From Granulosicoccus sp. (GTDB lineage: Bacteria; Pseudomonadota; Gammaproteobacteria; Granulosicoccales; Granulosicoccaceae): 64,000 nt of DNA. Made by a program: the position numbers and the translations under genes. The stretch covers positions 58,747 through 122,746 of the forward strand of contig JALZUD010000034.1 of assembly GCA_023301725.1 (NCBI GenBank), in the 5' to 3' direction. A model generated the notes under the pieces. The model saw only the letters and a list, made by a program, of their open reading frames with translations, did not search any database and was not told the DNA's origin. Positions 9,672-18,765 of the stretch are shown piece after piece. Within the stretch, counting starts at the first letter, position 1. Every line of letters starts with the position of its first letter.

Positions 9672-11812
9672 TTCAGTCAACTGCCTTGCACCCTGGCAGG
9701 CATTGGCCGCTGGGCGCAACAACTTATGCCCGCGGTGTTAATTTTGCTGTGTTTTCTGCTCACGCCACACGTGTCGAGTTGTGTCTGTTTGATGATGACG
9801 GACAACGCGAGCTACAAAGAGTGGAATTAGTCGCGAAGAGCGATGACGTATGGCATGGCTTTCTGGCGGATGCGAAACCAGGTCTTGTTTATGGTTATCG
9901 CGTGCATGGACCTTATGACCCTACCACCGGGCACCGTTTTAATCCGAACAAGTTGTTGCTCGATCCGTATGCGCGCAGCTGGCAAGGCGAATACACATGG
10001 CATGATGCAAATTTCGGTTACATTCGTGGACACGCCGATAAAGACCTGTCCTTTGACACACGTGATAGTGCGCCCTATGTTCTGAAAAGCCGAGTTGTTG
10101 AGACACCACGCAAGACAATGCACCTGGGGCCGGGGCACAAATCATCTATCCCCGAACCACGTGAACCCCTCAGCGAATTGGTGATCTACGAAGGACACGT
10201 GAAAGGATTAACGGCAAGTTTCAGTGGGGTGAGTGCGGCAAACCGAGGCACTTATCGAGGATTGTCGTCGAAAAATTTCATCTCGCACTTGCAAACGATG
10301 GGTGTTAGTGCGCTTGAGCTTCTGCCTGTGCATGGCTTTGTTGACGATGAATTCCTTGTCGAAAAAGAACTGGTTAACTATTGGGGTTATCAAAGTCTGG
10401 GGTTCTTTTTGGCAGAGTCTCGCTATGCCTCATCAGCCAATGCTACTTTAGAACTAAAGGAAGCTATTGCAAAGCTGCATAAGGCGAATATAAAGGTGTT
10501 CCTAGATGTGGTGTACAACCACACAGGTGAGGGCAACGAAATGGGGCCAACCTTGTGTTATCGTGGTCTGGATAATATGTCGTACTACCGGCTTGCCAGA
10601 AATCCACGATTTTATGTCAATGACAGTGGAACGGGCAATACGCTGGCCGCCGAACATCCCAGAGTAATGCAGATGATCATTGATAGCTTGCGACTCTGGG
10701 TTAACGAACTTAGCGTAGACGGATTTCGTTTCGACCTTGCGAGCATTCTAGGCCGCGAATCGTATGGTTTTGATCGACGCGCAGGGTTTTTTGATGCCAT
10801 TGCGCAGGATCCTGACTTAGCAGACACCTATCTCATTGCTGAGCCTTGGGATATTGGTCCGGGTGGTTATCAGCTGGGTCAGTACCCTAGTCGCTGGGGT
10901 GAGTGGAACGATCAGTTTCGTGACACTGTACGAAGGTTCTGGAACACGGATGCTGATTTACTACACGAATTCTCAGACCGCTTGTTGGGAAGCAGTTCAT
11001 TGTTTGAATGGCAACGGCGTCCACCTGCAGCTAGCGTCAACTTTATCACCGCGCATGATGGATTCACGCTTCGTGACTGTGTCAGTTATGCCTACAAACA
11101 CAATGAAGCAAATGGTGAAGAAAATCGTGATGGACACGGCACTAATCACTCTAACAATCATGGTATTGAAGGTGAAAGCAATGATGCTGAAATTATTGAA
11201 CTGCGATTGCAGCAGCAGCGCAATTTGTTGTGCTCTTTGTTCCTTTCGCAAGGCACGCCCATGCTGTTAGCTGGCGACGAACGCAATCGCACGCAACAAG
11301 GTAATAATAATGCCTACTGCCAAGACAACGAACTTACATGGATAAACTGGCACAGTCAGGCGCAGGCCAATGAGCTGCAAGCATTTACAAAGCGGCTGAT
11401 AGAATTTCGAAAAAATCAGAAGGTTTTGCGCCGACCGTGGTACCTGCATGGCAAGCATCTTTCAGCTTCGACGGGATTGCCCGATGTCAGTTGGCTTAAC
11501 ACTGAGGCCACTCCAATGAGCGAGGCTGATTGGCATCGCCCCGGTGGTGGCTTCGTGGCCTTACAAATGATGGGTGATGCGCTACCTGAGTCGGTTACGC
11601 TTGAACCGTCGGATTCGTTGTTGTTATTATTCAACGCCGGACAACAAACGATGGAATTTCCATTGCAATCTGCCCATCTAGCGCAAGGACAATGGTGTGT
11701 GGAGATTGATTCGGCGATACCCGCAGCGGCCGATTCAGCAAAATCTGTGACGGTTTCCGACTTTATTTCTATAAAAGGGCGGTCGGTTATGGTGCTTTTA
11801 CTACAAACATAG
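9668..11812 (+). CDS. glgX: glycogen debranching enzyme (GH13, isoamylase type)
   Basis: GlgX hydrolyses the alpha-1,6 branches of the phosphorylase limit dextrin. Its 714 residues are within the usual range. The N-terminal CBM48 region (GATTYARGVNFAVFSAHATRVEL) is followed by the GH13 core: LDVVYNHTGEGNEMGPTLCYRG, VDGFRFDLASILGRE (nucleophile Asp), YLIAEPWDIGPGGYQLG (acid/base Glu) and NFITAHDGFTLRDCVSY. The ATG lies within the glgP stop (ATGA, 4-nt overlap), so both are co-transcribed and probably co-translated, pairing phosphorolysis with debranching. After the stop, 11813-11885 holds an imperfect TTTAGGC/GCTAAA hairpin followed by an A-rich stretch that could act as a terminator. Confidence 0.96.
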   Translation: MIQSTALHPGRHWPLGATTYARGVNFAVFSAHATRVELCLFDDDGQRELQRVELVAKSDDVWHGFLADAKPGLVYGYRVHGPYDPTTGHRFNPNKLLLDPYARSWQGEYTWHDANFGYIRGHADKDLSFDTRDSAPYVLKSRVVETPRKTMHLGPGHKSSIPEPREPLSELVIYEGHVKGLTASFSGVSAANRGTYRGLSSKNFISHLQTMGVSALELLPVHGFVDDEFLVEKELVNYWGYQSLGFFLAESRYASSANATLELKEAIAKLHKANIKVFLDVVYNHTGEGNEMGPTLCYRGLDNMSYYRLARNPRFYVNDSGTGNTLAAEHPRVMQMIIDSLRLWVNELSVDGFRFDLASILGRESYGFDRRAGFFDAIAQDPDLADTYLIAEPWDIGPGGYQLGQYPSRWGEWNDQFRDTVRRFWNTDADLLHEFSDRLLGSSSLFEWQRRPPAASVNFITAHDGFTLRDCVSYAYKHNEANGEENRDGHGTNHSNNHGIEGESNDAEIIELRLQQQRNLLCSLFLSQGTPMLLAGDERNRTQQGNNNAYCQDNELTWINWHSQAQANELQAFTKRLIEFRKNQKVLRRPWYLHGKHLSASTGLPDVSWLNTEATPMSEADWHRPGGGFVALQMMGDALPESVTLEPSDSLLLLFNAGQQTMEFPLQSAHLAQGQWCVEIDSAIPAAADSAKSVTVSDFISIKGRSVMVLLLQT

Positions 11813-11885
11813 CCACTCTTGAGTTGAGTCGTTATACTTTAGGCTAGAGGCTAAAAAAGAACTATCGAGACACAACGGAACAATC

Positions 11886-12599
11886 ATGAAATCTAGCTTG
11901 CCTGCGGCGCATCTTTTGCGCCAGTTTCTACTCTTTGTACTTGTTGTTGTGTTTTTGCTCACCATGGTGAGGGCCTCTTACGCCCTGTGGCATTTCCCTC
12001 AACTGGAGCAAACAGACGCGTTTGTTGCTTTGTTCGTGCAAGGTTTGCGCTTCGATCTATCTCTTCTGGGTCTGATCTGTATTGTGCCTGTGGTGCTTGG
12101 GTCGCTGCTGTCGATGTTCAAAGGCACGCGCGCATTGGCCAAATGGTTCATCAGTTTTTTCCTGGTTTTTGGTCTTATGCTGATTATCCTAGCCGAACTT
12201 GTGACCCCTTGGTTTCTTGACAATATGAGAGTTCGCCCTGATCTGGAGCTACTGCAAAATGTTGAGGCACCTGTTCAGACACTGAAGGATATTTTTGCCA
12301 ATCAGCTCGTGCCAGCGATCATAGCGCTTGTGCTTTGCGCGTTGATCATGATTGCCTATCTGGCAAGAATGGAATTAAGTCGATTCTTGCGCTTTCCGGT
12401 AAGTAAGGGTGGGGGCATACTGGTATTGCTGCTGGGCGGTTTCTTGTGTGCGCTGGCTATCAGGTCCAAACTTGATTTTACCGCCGCTGCCATGGGGCCT
12501 GATGATGCGCAAATTAGTGCAGATGCGACAATTAATGATATCGCCATGAATAGCGCCTACAAAATTCTCTATTCGGTGGTGGCCCCGTTTTTGAACTAG
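11886..12599 (+). CDS. integral membrane protein resembling the isolated N-terminal domain of LTA-synthase-family sulfatases
   Basis: The 237-residue protein has about five hydrophobic segments (roughly residues 10-31, 41-72, 85-108, 138-156 and 177-195). Hallmarks of the membrane half of LtaS/phosphoglycerol-transferase-like proteins are FVQGLRFDLSLLGL, the ELVTPWF region, and the final SADATINDIAMNSAYKILYSV, which resembles the SxNxxxNxLxxNPxYxLxYS linker helix that normally precedes the periplasmic sulfatase domain. Here the protein stops right after that helix, with no metal-binding sulfatase domain in this frame or downstream. The start at 11886 follows GGAACAATC. It may be a domain-level truncation, a remnant or a functional stand-alone membrane module. 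The family resemblance is from memory of the pattern and is moderately certain. Confidence 0.55.
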   Translation: MKSSLPAAHLLRQFLLFVLVVVFLLTMVRASYALWHFPQLEQTDAFVALFVQGLRFDLSLLGLICIVPVVLGSLLSMFKGTRALAKWFISFFLVFGLMLIILAELVTPWFLDNMRVRPDLELLQNVEAPVQTLKDIFANQLVPAIIALVLCALIMIAYLARMELSRFLRFPVSKGGGILVLLLGGFLCALAIRSKLDFTAAAMGPDDAQISADATINDIAMNSAYKILYSVVAPFLN

Positions 12600-12638
12600 C
12601 CCAAACACTAATGAGTGTTAACCCCACTGGAGAATCCC

Positions 12639-12929
12639 ATGCCTAAAGCTTACTGGATTGCGCACGTAGACGTTACTGATGAAGAGCATTATCCTGAGTA
12701 CCTGAAGGCTGGAGCGCCAGTTTACGAAAAGTACGGTGCCAAATTTGTTGTTCGAGGTGGCCGCCATCAGGCTATGGAAGGTAGTGTTCGCTCGCGGCAC
12801 GTAATAGTGGAATACAAAGACTACGATACTGCTTTAGCAGCATACAATAGCGAGGAGTACCAGCACGCCAAGTCGCTACGTAACAAGTTTGCTAATTCGG
12901 AATTTCTTATTGTCGAAGGCGCTGAGTAA
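12639..12929 (+). CDS. DUF1330-family small protein
   Basis: The 96-residue protein begins MPKAYWIAHVDVTDEEHYPEY and has the ferredoxin-like dimeric alpha/beta-barrel pattern of DUF1330: an AYWIAHV first strand, YPEYLKAGAPVYEKYGAKFVVRGG, then RHVIVEYKDYDTALAAYNSEEYQ. The ATG at 12639 is chosen over a GTG at 12615 because GGAG (12628-12631) is well spaced before it and the family starts here. No enzymatic activity is established for most members. It stands alone, about 40 bp behind the membrane protein gene. Confidence 0.85.
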   Translation: MPKAYWIAHVDVTDEEHYPEYLKAGAPVYEKYGAKFVVRGGRHQAMEGSVRSRHVIVEYKDYDTALAAYNSEEYQHAKSLRNKFANSEFLIVEGAE

Positions 12930-13086
12930 CCGCTTTTCTGAGTAGCTCGATAGCTGTTTAGTCAGTTTATTGAGTCATAAGATTAGGTATAACCGTTACC
13001 CAGCGACTCGAGAACGCTTTGTGCTCTGCAGATGGTTTGAATGTTGCGACAGGTGAAAGATATTCGATTCGTCAGAGCAACTGCCG

Positions 13087-14922
13087 ATGTTGCCGTCAAT
13101 TTCCAAGTTAGATGTTTTGTTAGGCCTACTACCGGGTTGTGTGTCATCAGTAGCCAGTAACAAACACGTCAAACGCTCTTGGGCGTATCTGTTGCCCATG
13201 TGCGTACTGAGCTTTGGCTTGCTGGTGACTTTTAATGTCAGCCAGTCTATTCAAAAGCAGTATGAAACGCTTGAGGCTGTGACATTCAAACACGCCGTCG
13301 CCGATCTAACAACGTTTTATACAAACGTTCTGCGTCAGCATGAGTCTTTGCTGAAAAGTGTACGTGGTCTCTATAGTGCGTCTGATAGTGTTACTCGTGT
13401 TGCATTCGATGACTTCATGTCGTCCATAAATCTGCTCCATAGTTTTCCCGCCACCAAAGGGGTGGCGTGGCATCCTAAAGTGCGCGAGGATGAGGTGCCA
13501 CTGTTTGAAGCGAGTATTGCTGCCGATCGCTCACTCAATGGTGAAGGGTACCCAGGTTTTCACATCAAACCTGCATCACAAAACTTTGAACATTTCCCTG
13601 TCATCTATGCGGCCCCCAAAGAAAATCTAGACATACTGCTAGGTTATGATTTAGCACCTAGTGAAACCCGGTATATGGCGGTGTTGAAAACTAGGGATAC
13701 TGGAGAGTTACACGGTACCGCGCCTATTGAACTTATGGATTTGAAGGGTCAGACAAATTCAACAGGATTTGTTCTCGCTCTTGCTGTGTACGGTCAATCT
13801 ATACCAAGCACGATATTGGATCGAAGAGCTCAGTTTAAGGGTGTGTTAACGGCTACGTTTCAAACAACAGTTTTGCTGGGTAACAAGCTGGTAGAGAATT
13901 TCAGCGCAGTTCAGATCTATGACGTAACAGACGCTGAACGCAACCTGCTTTATAGCACTGGGCAGGCCATGCCTGAAGACCAATCCGTGACAACTCGCTT
14001 CGAGATTGCTGGGCGAACCTGGGAATTTAATTATCGCAAAGGCATGGCTCACAGGCCTGTCTGGTTTGGACTTTCAGCTTACACAATGGCTGCTTTTTTA
14101 GGCATATTCATAAGCCTTTTATTGGCCCTGTTAACCTATGTGCTTATCACGTCGCGAAACAGTGCCTTAATCCGTGCAGCGTCACTGACGCAAGATTTAC
14201 AGAGAGTGAATAACGATTTAACACGCTCGAATCATGATCTTGGTCAGTTCGCTTTTGTAGCGTCTCATGATTTACAGACGCCCATTCGTAACGTCCAGTC
14301 AACAATAGTATTGTTAGAAGATACGCTTGCAGGGCTGGATAACCCGTCGGCAACTCGTTATCTGGGGCACTTACAAAAATCTGCGTCTCATATGCAAAAT
14401 TTTATTGGCGATCTTTTAATATACGCACAGGTTGAGCGGCCGCAACATATTCTAGAGCCTGTTGATCTGAACGTAATCTTCAGCGATGTGCTGGAAAGAT
14501 TGAAATTCATGACTGACGAAACTGACACAGTCATCGCCGTAGAACATTTACCGCAGATACTGGGAGACGCTGATCAGCTTTCCAGACTGTTCACCAATTT
14601 GCTCACCAACTCCATAAAGTATTGCGAGCCTTCACGCAGCCCTGTGATATCTGTGTATGCCAAGCGTGTAGATAAGCAATGGGTGGTGCGAGTCAAAGAC
14701 AACGGTATTGGTATAGAACCCAAGCATCAAGCTCGAGTTCTTGAACCTTTTCAGCGACTGCACCGGCATGATGAAATTGCGGGATCAGGTTTGGGTCTAA
14801 ATATTTGCCAAGAAATTATGATCAAGCATGAAGGTCAGCTACAGATAGAATCAGAATTCGGTAAGGGCACTGTTTGCATTCTGCTTTTTCCGCGCATGAA
14901 GGCATGGAAGCGGGCGGCTTAG
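13087..14922 (+). CDS. CHASE-domain sensor histidine kinase
   Basis: A 611-residue membrane sensor kinase. One transmembrane helix lies at about residues 33-50 and a second at about 331-354. Between them is a periplasmic CHASE-type domain (about 75-290), with the typical RQHESLLKSVRGLYSASDSVTR start, KGVAWHPKV and the GYDLAPSETRYMAVLKTRDTGE stretch. The cytoplasmic part has a short coiled coil, a HisKA domain with FVASHDLQTPIRN (phosphoacceptor His394) and an ATPase domain with NLLTNSIKYC, VKDNGIGI and GSGLGLNICQEI. A TGA just upstream in frame limits the start to ATG 13087 or nearby. No response regulator is adjacent. CHASE domains usually bind small extracellular ligands; the ligand here is unknown. 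Confidence 0.88.
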   Translation: MLPSISKLDVLLGLLPGCVSSVASNKHVKRSWAYLLPMCVLSFGLLVTFNVSQSIQKQYETLEAVTFKHAVADLTTFYTNVLRQHESLLKSVRGLYSASDSVTRVAFDDFMSSINLLHSFPATKGVAWHPKVREDEVPLFEASIAADRSLNGEGYPGFHIKPASQNFEHFPVIYAAPKENLDILLGYDLAPSETRYMAVLKTRDTGELHGTAPIELMDLKGQTNSTGFVLALAVYGQSIPSTILDRRAQFKGVLTATFQTTVLLGNKLVENFSAVQIYDVTDAERNLLYSTGQAMPEDQSVTTRFEIAGRTWEFNYRKGMAHRPVWFGLSAYTMAAFLGIFISLLLALLTYVLITSRNSALIRAASLTQDLQRVNNDLTRSNHDLGQFAFVASHDLQTPIRNVQSTIVLLEDTLAGLDNPSATRYLGHLQKSASHMQNFIGDLLIYAQVERPQHILEPVDLNVIFSDVLERLKFMTDETDTVIAVEHLPQILGDADQLSRLFTNLLTNSIKYCEPSRSPVISVYAKRVDKQWVVRVKDNGIGIEPKHQARVLEPFQRLHRHDEIAGSGLGLNICQEIMIKHEGQLQIESEFGKGTVCILLFPRMKAWKRAA

Positions 14923-14962
14923 CTACGTTTTTTGCTAGTACCGCCTTACAGTTGACCAGCAC

Positions 14963-15856
14963 TTAGCCGCATGAGTTATTTTTGGTGTATGCACGAACGT
15001 AGTCAACATCAAATTGTGCCGGGAACTCGGTGCTGGCATCTGGAGAGCCTGGCCAAGTACCACCCACAGCTAAGTTGAGTAGAAAATGCACTGGGCGAGT
15101 AAAGTCGGCTGGCGTTGGATGTGCAGCTTTCCACTTGCCATCCAGATACCAGTTGACTGAACTTTCCGACCAGACAGCGGTGTACGTATGAAAATCATCA
15201 CTCAATGAGACAGATTCAGTGTGATCGTACGGATGTGAGGTTAGTTCGCCAGTCTGGTTTGTATGCAATGTGGTGTGAAATACATTAGGTTGGTGTCCCA
15301 GATATTCCATAACATCCAATTCTGGTAAGACGGCAATGCCTTCGGGCCAGGAATCGAAGCTGGGTAGTAACCAAAAAGCTGACCATAATCCTTGGCCCTC
15401 TGGTGGCTTAGCTCTAACTTCAAAGCGCCCATGCATCTGAGAGAAACTTTTTTCAGTGGTGAGTACGCCCGATACATAAGGCTGCCCCTGAGCAACTCCA
15501 CGCAGTTCACGTGGCAATGGTGTCGCGGTAATCGATAGCACGCTATCGTTGATTGAGAATGGCGATACACCGTGAATATTTGGATCAATATAATACTGCT
15601 GCTCGTTATTGATGATGACATCGCGTGGCCAGATATATTGCGTACGCCATAATCCGGGTGTTGTACTTACTCCGGTTTCGTCCCAAAGAGAGAGTTCATC
15701 AAAACTGTCTTCGAAGCTGACGGTCCAGCAAGCTTCATCGAGTGTTGCGGGGCCACGTATTGACGATTGAGCCAGAACACCATGCGTGATGGAAATAATC
15801 GCTAAGGGCGTAATAGCCAGAGCCAGAAGCGCAATGGTTGATGGGCGTTTGATCAT
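14963..15856 (-). CDS. secreted glycoside hydrolase family 16 (endo-beta-glucanase-like)
   Basis: The 297-residue protein has an N-terminal signal peptide (about residues 1-29, ending ..GVLAQS) and a GH16 jelly-roll domain. The catalytic signature ELDVMEYLG (ExDxxE, nucleophile and acid/base glutamates) is intact, and the aromatic framework SAFWLLPSFDSWPEG, FHTYTAVWSESSVNWYLDG and FLLNLAVGGTWPG is typical. GH16 enzymes cleave beta-1,3/1,4-glucans or related gums. At the end of the exopolysaccharide locus it probably trims the exported polymer, like ExoK/ExsH-type glycanases. It is separated from galE by a repeat-filled 327-bp gap, so it may have its own promoter. Confidence 0.9.
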   Translation of the reverse strand: MIKRPSTIALLALAITPLAIISITHGVLAQSSIRGPATLDEACWTVSFEDSFDELSLWDETGVSTTPGLWRTQYIWPRDVIINNEQQYYIDPNIHGVSPFSINDSVLSITATPLPRELRGVAQGQPYVSGVLTTEKSFSQMHGRFEVRAKPPEGQGLWSAFWLLPSFDSWPEGIAVLPELDVMEYLGHQPNVFHTTLHTNQTGELTSHPYDHTESVSLSDDFHTYTAVWSESSVNWYLDGKWKAAHPTPADFTRPVHFLLNLAVGGTWPGSPDASTEFPAQFDVDYVRAYTKNNSCG

Positions 15857-15933
15857 CTCGTTGAGTGTCGTGTCTGACTGTTTTAGTCGTTACTGGAAAG
15901 TAGGGACTGATGGCAGTGACTTAAAGTACAGAA

Positions 15934-16148
15934 CTCCCGCACATGGGAAAGAGATTGACTTTAAGCACGTCACTCCCGCATATGGGAAAGAGATTGACTT
16001 CAAGCACGTCACTCCCGCATATGGGAAAGAGATTGGCTTTAAGCACATCATTCCCGCATATGGGAAAGAGATTGGCTTTAAGCACATCATTCCCGCATAT
16101 GCTGGAATCCATGAGCGTTAAACGGTAGATTCCCGCATTCGTGGGAAT
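15934..16148. repeat. 39-bp direct tandem repeat (four units) grading into CATTCCCGC-type palindromic repeats
   Basis: Units run 15934-15972, 15973-16011, 16012-16050 and 16051-16089. Each starts (C/T)TCCCGCA(C/T)ATGGGAAA and ends with AAGCAC(G/A)TCA, with only a few base differences. A fifth, diverged unit begins at 16090 and becomes an imperfect palindrome ATTCC..GGAAT (16089-16107), followed by ATTCCC-N8-GGGAAT at 16129-16148. Because 39 is a multiple of three, long spurious reading frames run through it on both strands, but nothing supports a real gene. The remainder of the 15857-16183 gap holds nothing else that I recognise. Related sequence recurs at 51407-51512. Confidence 0.93.
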
Positions 16149-16183
16149 GACGAAATTTTCACGGGAATAATGAATAACAAAGG

Positions 16184-17194
16184 CTACTTGGGAGGATTAG
16201 CCAGAAACCAGTTCCATGCATGAGTAATGCTTTGTTTAATATCTGCAAATTGTGGTGTCCATTGCAGCTCGTTCATGGCACGCGATGCATCGGCAACCAG
16301 CATGGGTGGGTCACCAGCTCGTCTTGCGACTTTGTTGTAGGTGAGATCGACCCCCGTGATCTCACTGCAAGCCTCTATAACCTCGAGCACAGTGTAGCCT
16401 CGGTTTACCCCTAAGTTGAATTGCTCAGCACCCAGTGCTGGTAATTTCAGCATGCGTTTGAATGCTTGAATATGTGCACTACACAGATCATTGACGTGTA
16501 TGTAGTCACGTACACAGGTACCGTCACGCGTATCAAAGTCGTCACCAAAAACCATAAGATTAGTGTCTTTTGAACTACCTCCCGCTTTTATGCGTAACGC
16601 CTCGAACAGAATGAGTGGCAACAGATGAGTTTCGGGATCATGTCGTTCACCTATGCTGGCATCTTCACTACAGCCCGCTGCATTGAAATATCGCAAGGCG
16701 ATGCTGCGTAAGCCATAGGCTGTTGCGTAGTCTTTGAGTACCTGCTCAACCATGAGCTTGGACTGGCCATACGGGTTGATCGGGTTTTGCGGTGTGTCCT
16801 CGGTTATAGGTAGTTTTTCAGGTACACCGTAAGTGGCGCAGGTGGATGAAAAGACCAGCGTTTTTACATCGTGCTGACACATGGCATCTAACAGAGATTG
16901 CGTGCCAGTTACGTTGTTGCGGTAGTACATCGCTGGTTCGGTAACCGACTCACCCACGTACGCTAACGCTGCGAAATGCATGACTGCGTCGATGGTGTGA
17001 GAGTTGAACACAGAGTCCAGTTTCTGACGATCGTGCAGATCACCTTGCACAAGTGTGCCGGCAACGACCGCATCGGCGTTACCACGTTCAAGGTTGTCAT
17101 AGACAATAACCTGATACCCTTGCTGGTCGAGCATTCGGACCATATGTGAACCGATATAGCCGGCTCCACCTGTGACGAGAATTGTTTGTGACAC
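16184..17194 (-). CDS. galE: UDP-glucose 4-epimerase
   Basis: GalE interconverts UDP-glucose and UDP-galactose and so supplies galactose units for the polysaccharide. With a GTG start at 17194, preceded by a well-placed GGAG, the protein is 336 residues, the usual GalE length; a longer frame to 17257 would run into the upstream gene. Motifs: the NAD-binding ILVTGGAGYIGSHMV at the N-terminus, FSSTCATYGVPEKLP (catalytic Ser/Thr region), and INPYGQSKLMVEQ with the YxxxK pair. The C-terminus (FNLGVNRGYTVLEVIEA, RRAGDPPMLVADASRA) is typical. The start lies 1-2 nt after the stop of the Wzy-like gene, so it is in the EPS operon. Confidence 0.95.
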   Translation of the reverse strand: MSQTILVTGGAGYIGSHMVRMLDQQGYQVIVYDNLERGNADAVVAGTLVQGDLHDRQKLDSVFNSHTIDAVMHFAALAYVGESVTEPAMYYRNNVTGTQSLLDAMCQHDVKTLVFSSTCATYGVPEKLPITEDTPQNPINPYGQSKLMVEQVLKDYATAYGLRSIALRYFNAAGCSEDASIGERHDPETHLLPLILFEALRIKAGGSSKDTNLMVFGDDFDTRDGTCVRDYIHVNDLCSAHIQAFKRMLKLPALGAEQFNLGVNRGYTVLEVIEACSEITGVDLTYNKVARRAGDPPMLVADASRAMNELQWTPQFADIKQSITHAWNWFLANPPK

Positions 17195-17195
17195 C

Positions 17196-18719
17196 TTAGC
17201 TCCTTGGCCCACCAGCTTTGAGCCGGCGGTTCTTTTTGGGACGGATGACCCGTACACTTTTACTCACAGAAGGTGATTCAGTGTTGGGCAGAGGATTGAT
17301 TATTTTGGCTTCGTTTATTCTTCGTACACGTTCTTTAGTTTGGTTCTTCTGTTCCTTACGTTCTCTGGACTCCCGCAGTCGATGGGCATCGCTGGTGGTC
17401 ACACGACCATCAGCCCCGGACAGTGGAATGGTGTGTGAACTGAAGGAAATTTGTTGAAGCATGCTAACGGGCAGAGTAATTAGAAATATCCAGTAAAGAT
17501 CTCTGTTGACCAGAAGTCTTGCTTCAGAATAGTTACTGATCAGCAGTGCAACAACGAAACCCAGCACAAACAATACCCCTGGTTGCTGGCGTTGATACTG
17601 GCAATAAATAATTTCTACCAGCTGTTGCAGAAGCATCAATAATGCAACGATGGTCAATGGTATTCCAATTTCTGAAGCCAGTTGCAACAGGCCATTGTGA
17701 GCATGGAATACAGTCCAGCTAAAATCGGTAAGCGATTGTTGAATCCAGATGCTCTCGTCGGTGGGATACCACAATGCGCCGTAACCATACCCGGTTAGTG
17801 GTCGTTCGAGTATGAGCTTCCATGTTTGCTCCCAGACCTCGCCTCGCCCAGTCAGATCTCCCGATCGACCAATAAGTGCTGCGGTGTCAATAAACAAAAA
17901 AGATAGTGCCGCCAAAGTGACGGCGAAAACACCCAGAAGCAGGGCGGCGATGAGGCTGAGCCTCAGATTTAATGCAGTGTGCAAGTAAACCATCAGAACG
18001 CCAGAACAAATAAGTGCGAGTATTGATGTTGCAGACACACTGTTGTAGAGACAGACCAATGACAGCAAGGACACCACTATGTAGAACATTCGCTGTTTGC
18101 GAGTAATGGTCCAGAATACTAGGCTTGCACTCAGTAAAAAAGACACCGCCGCCCAGAAACCTAAGGTGTTTTTAGAAGCAAGAGTGCCTCCCCATACTTG
18201 GCTGCCTTCATAACTCACCACGCCTAGCTCTGGTATGAACATCGCAGAAATTATGCTGGTGAACATGATAAATCCAAATACGATGGCGCTGATTCGTAAG
18301 ATACTCGCTAGTGGAAGAACAAATCCTAGATACAGGGCCACTATAGTGGTACCAATGAGGTGTATAGATCGCTCTAAGCTAAGCGATGTATCAAGTGACC
18401 AGAACGTTGAGGTGGCCGCACCGACAAGTAACAAGGTTAATACGAGTCGGTACCGAACCAGCCACGTTAGCCAGTTGATACCGAATGCAAAAAAAAGCCC
18501 GAGTAAAGAATAGGCGTACATGGCAAGCCATAAAACAGTAATTAGGGATACAAGCGCATTGCTTGCCAGCGGGCCTCGGTAGGCCAGTGACAAATTGAAG
18601 CTTGATGCCTGTAGCAGCGTGAGGACCAATAGCGCAGAGGCTAACAATGGTGCTCGATAACCCGAGCTCCACGTCGCTGGGATATACCCAGAACCTTTAT
18701 TGGCTAAGCTGCCTGTCAT
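17196..18719 (-). CDS. O-antigen ligase / Wzy-type polymerase membrane protein
   Basis: A polytopic membrane protein (507 residues from ATG 18719; the frame is open to 18851) with roughly 10-12 hydrophobic helices. The Wzy_C-type signature is the periplasmic-loop block LIGRSGDLTGRGEVWEQTWK followed by RPLTGYGYGALWY, which holds the conserved glycine-rich turn and arginines. A helix-free, strongly basic tail of about 80 residues (RESRERKEQKNQTKERVRR.., RPKKNRRLKAGGPR) follows the last helix and is unusual. In this locus it is most likely the repeat-unit polymerase, although ligases share the same fold and the two cannot be separated by sequence. No strong ribosome site precedes 18719. It is followed directly by galE. 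Confidence 0.82.
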   Translation of the reverse strand: MTGSLANKGSGYIPATWSSGYRAPLLASALLVLTLLQASSFNLSLAYRGPLASNALVSLITVLWLAMYAYSLLGLFFAFGINWLTWLVRYRLVLTLLLVGAATSTFWSLDTSLSLERSIHLIGTTIVALYLGFVLPLASILRISAIVFGFIMFTSIISAMFIPELGVVSYEGSQVWGGTLASKNTLGFWAAVSFLLSASLVFWTITRKQRMFYIVVSLLSLVCLYNSVSATSILALICSGVLMVYLHTALNLRLSLIAALLLGVFAVTLAALSFLFIDTAALIGRSGDLTGRGEVWEQTWKLILERPLTGYGYGALWYPTDESIWIQQSLTDFSWTVFHAHNGLLQLASEIGIPLTIVALLMLLQQLVEIIYCQYQRQQPGVLFVLGFVVALLISNYSEARLLVNRDLYWIFLITLPVSMLQQISFSSHTIPLSGADGRVTTSDAHRLRESRERKEQKNQTKERVRRINEAKIINPLPNTESPSVSKSVRVIRPKKNRRLKAGGPRS

Positions 18720-18765
18720 GATAGGAAAAAGACAGTACCACCAGATTGTGATCTGGTAATTGGCA

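Noticed and set aside
15934..16110. CRISPR array
   Set aside because: The 39-bp units are directly contiguous and have no variable spacers, and no cas genes are present.
15786..16128. Open frames of 60-110 codons on both strands through the 39-bp repeats
   Set aside because: They arise because 39 is a multiple of three; the translations are pure repeat, with no ribosome site or family match.
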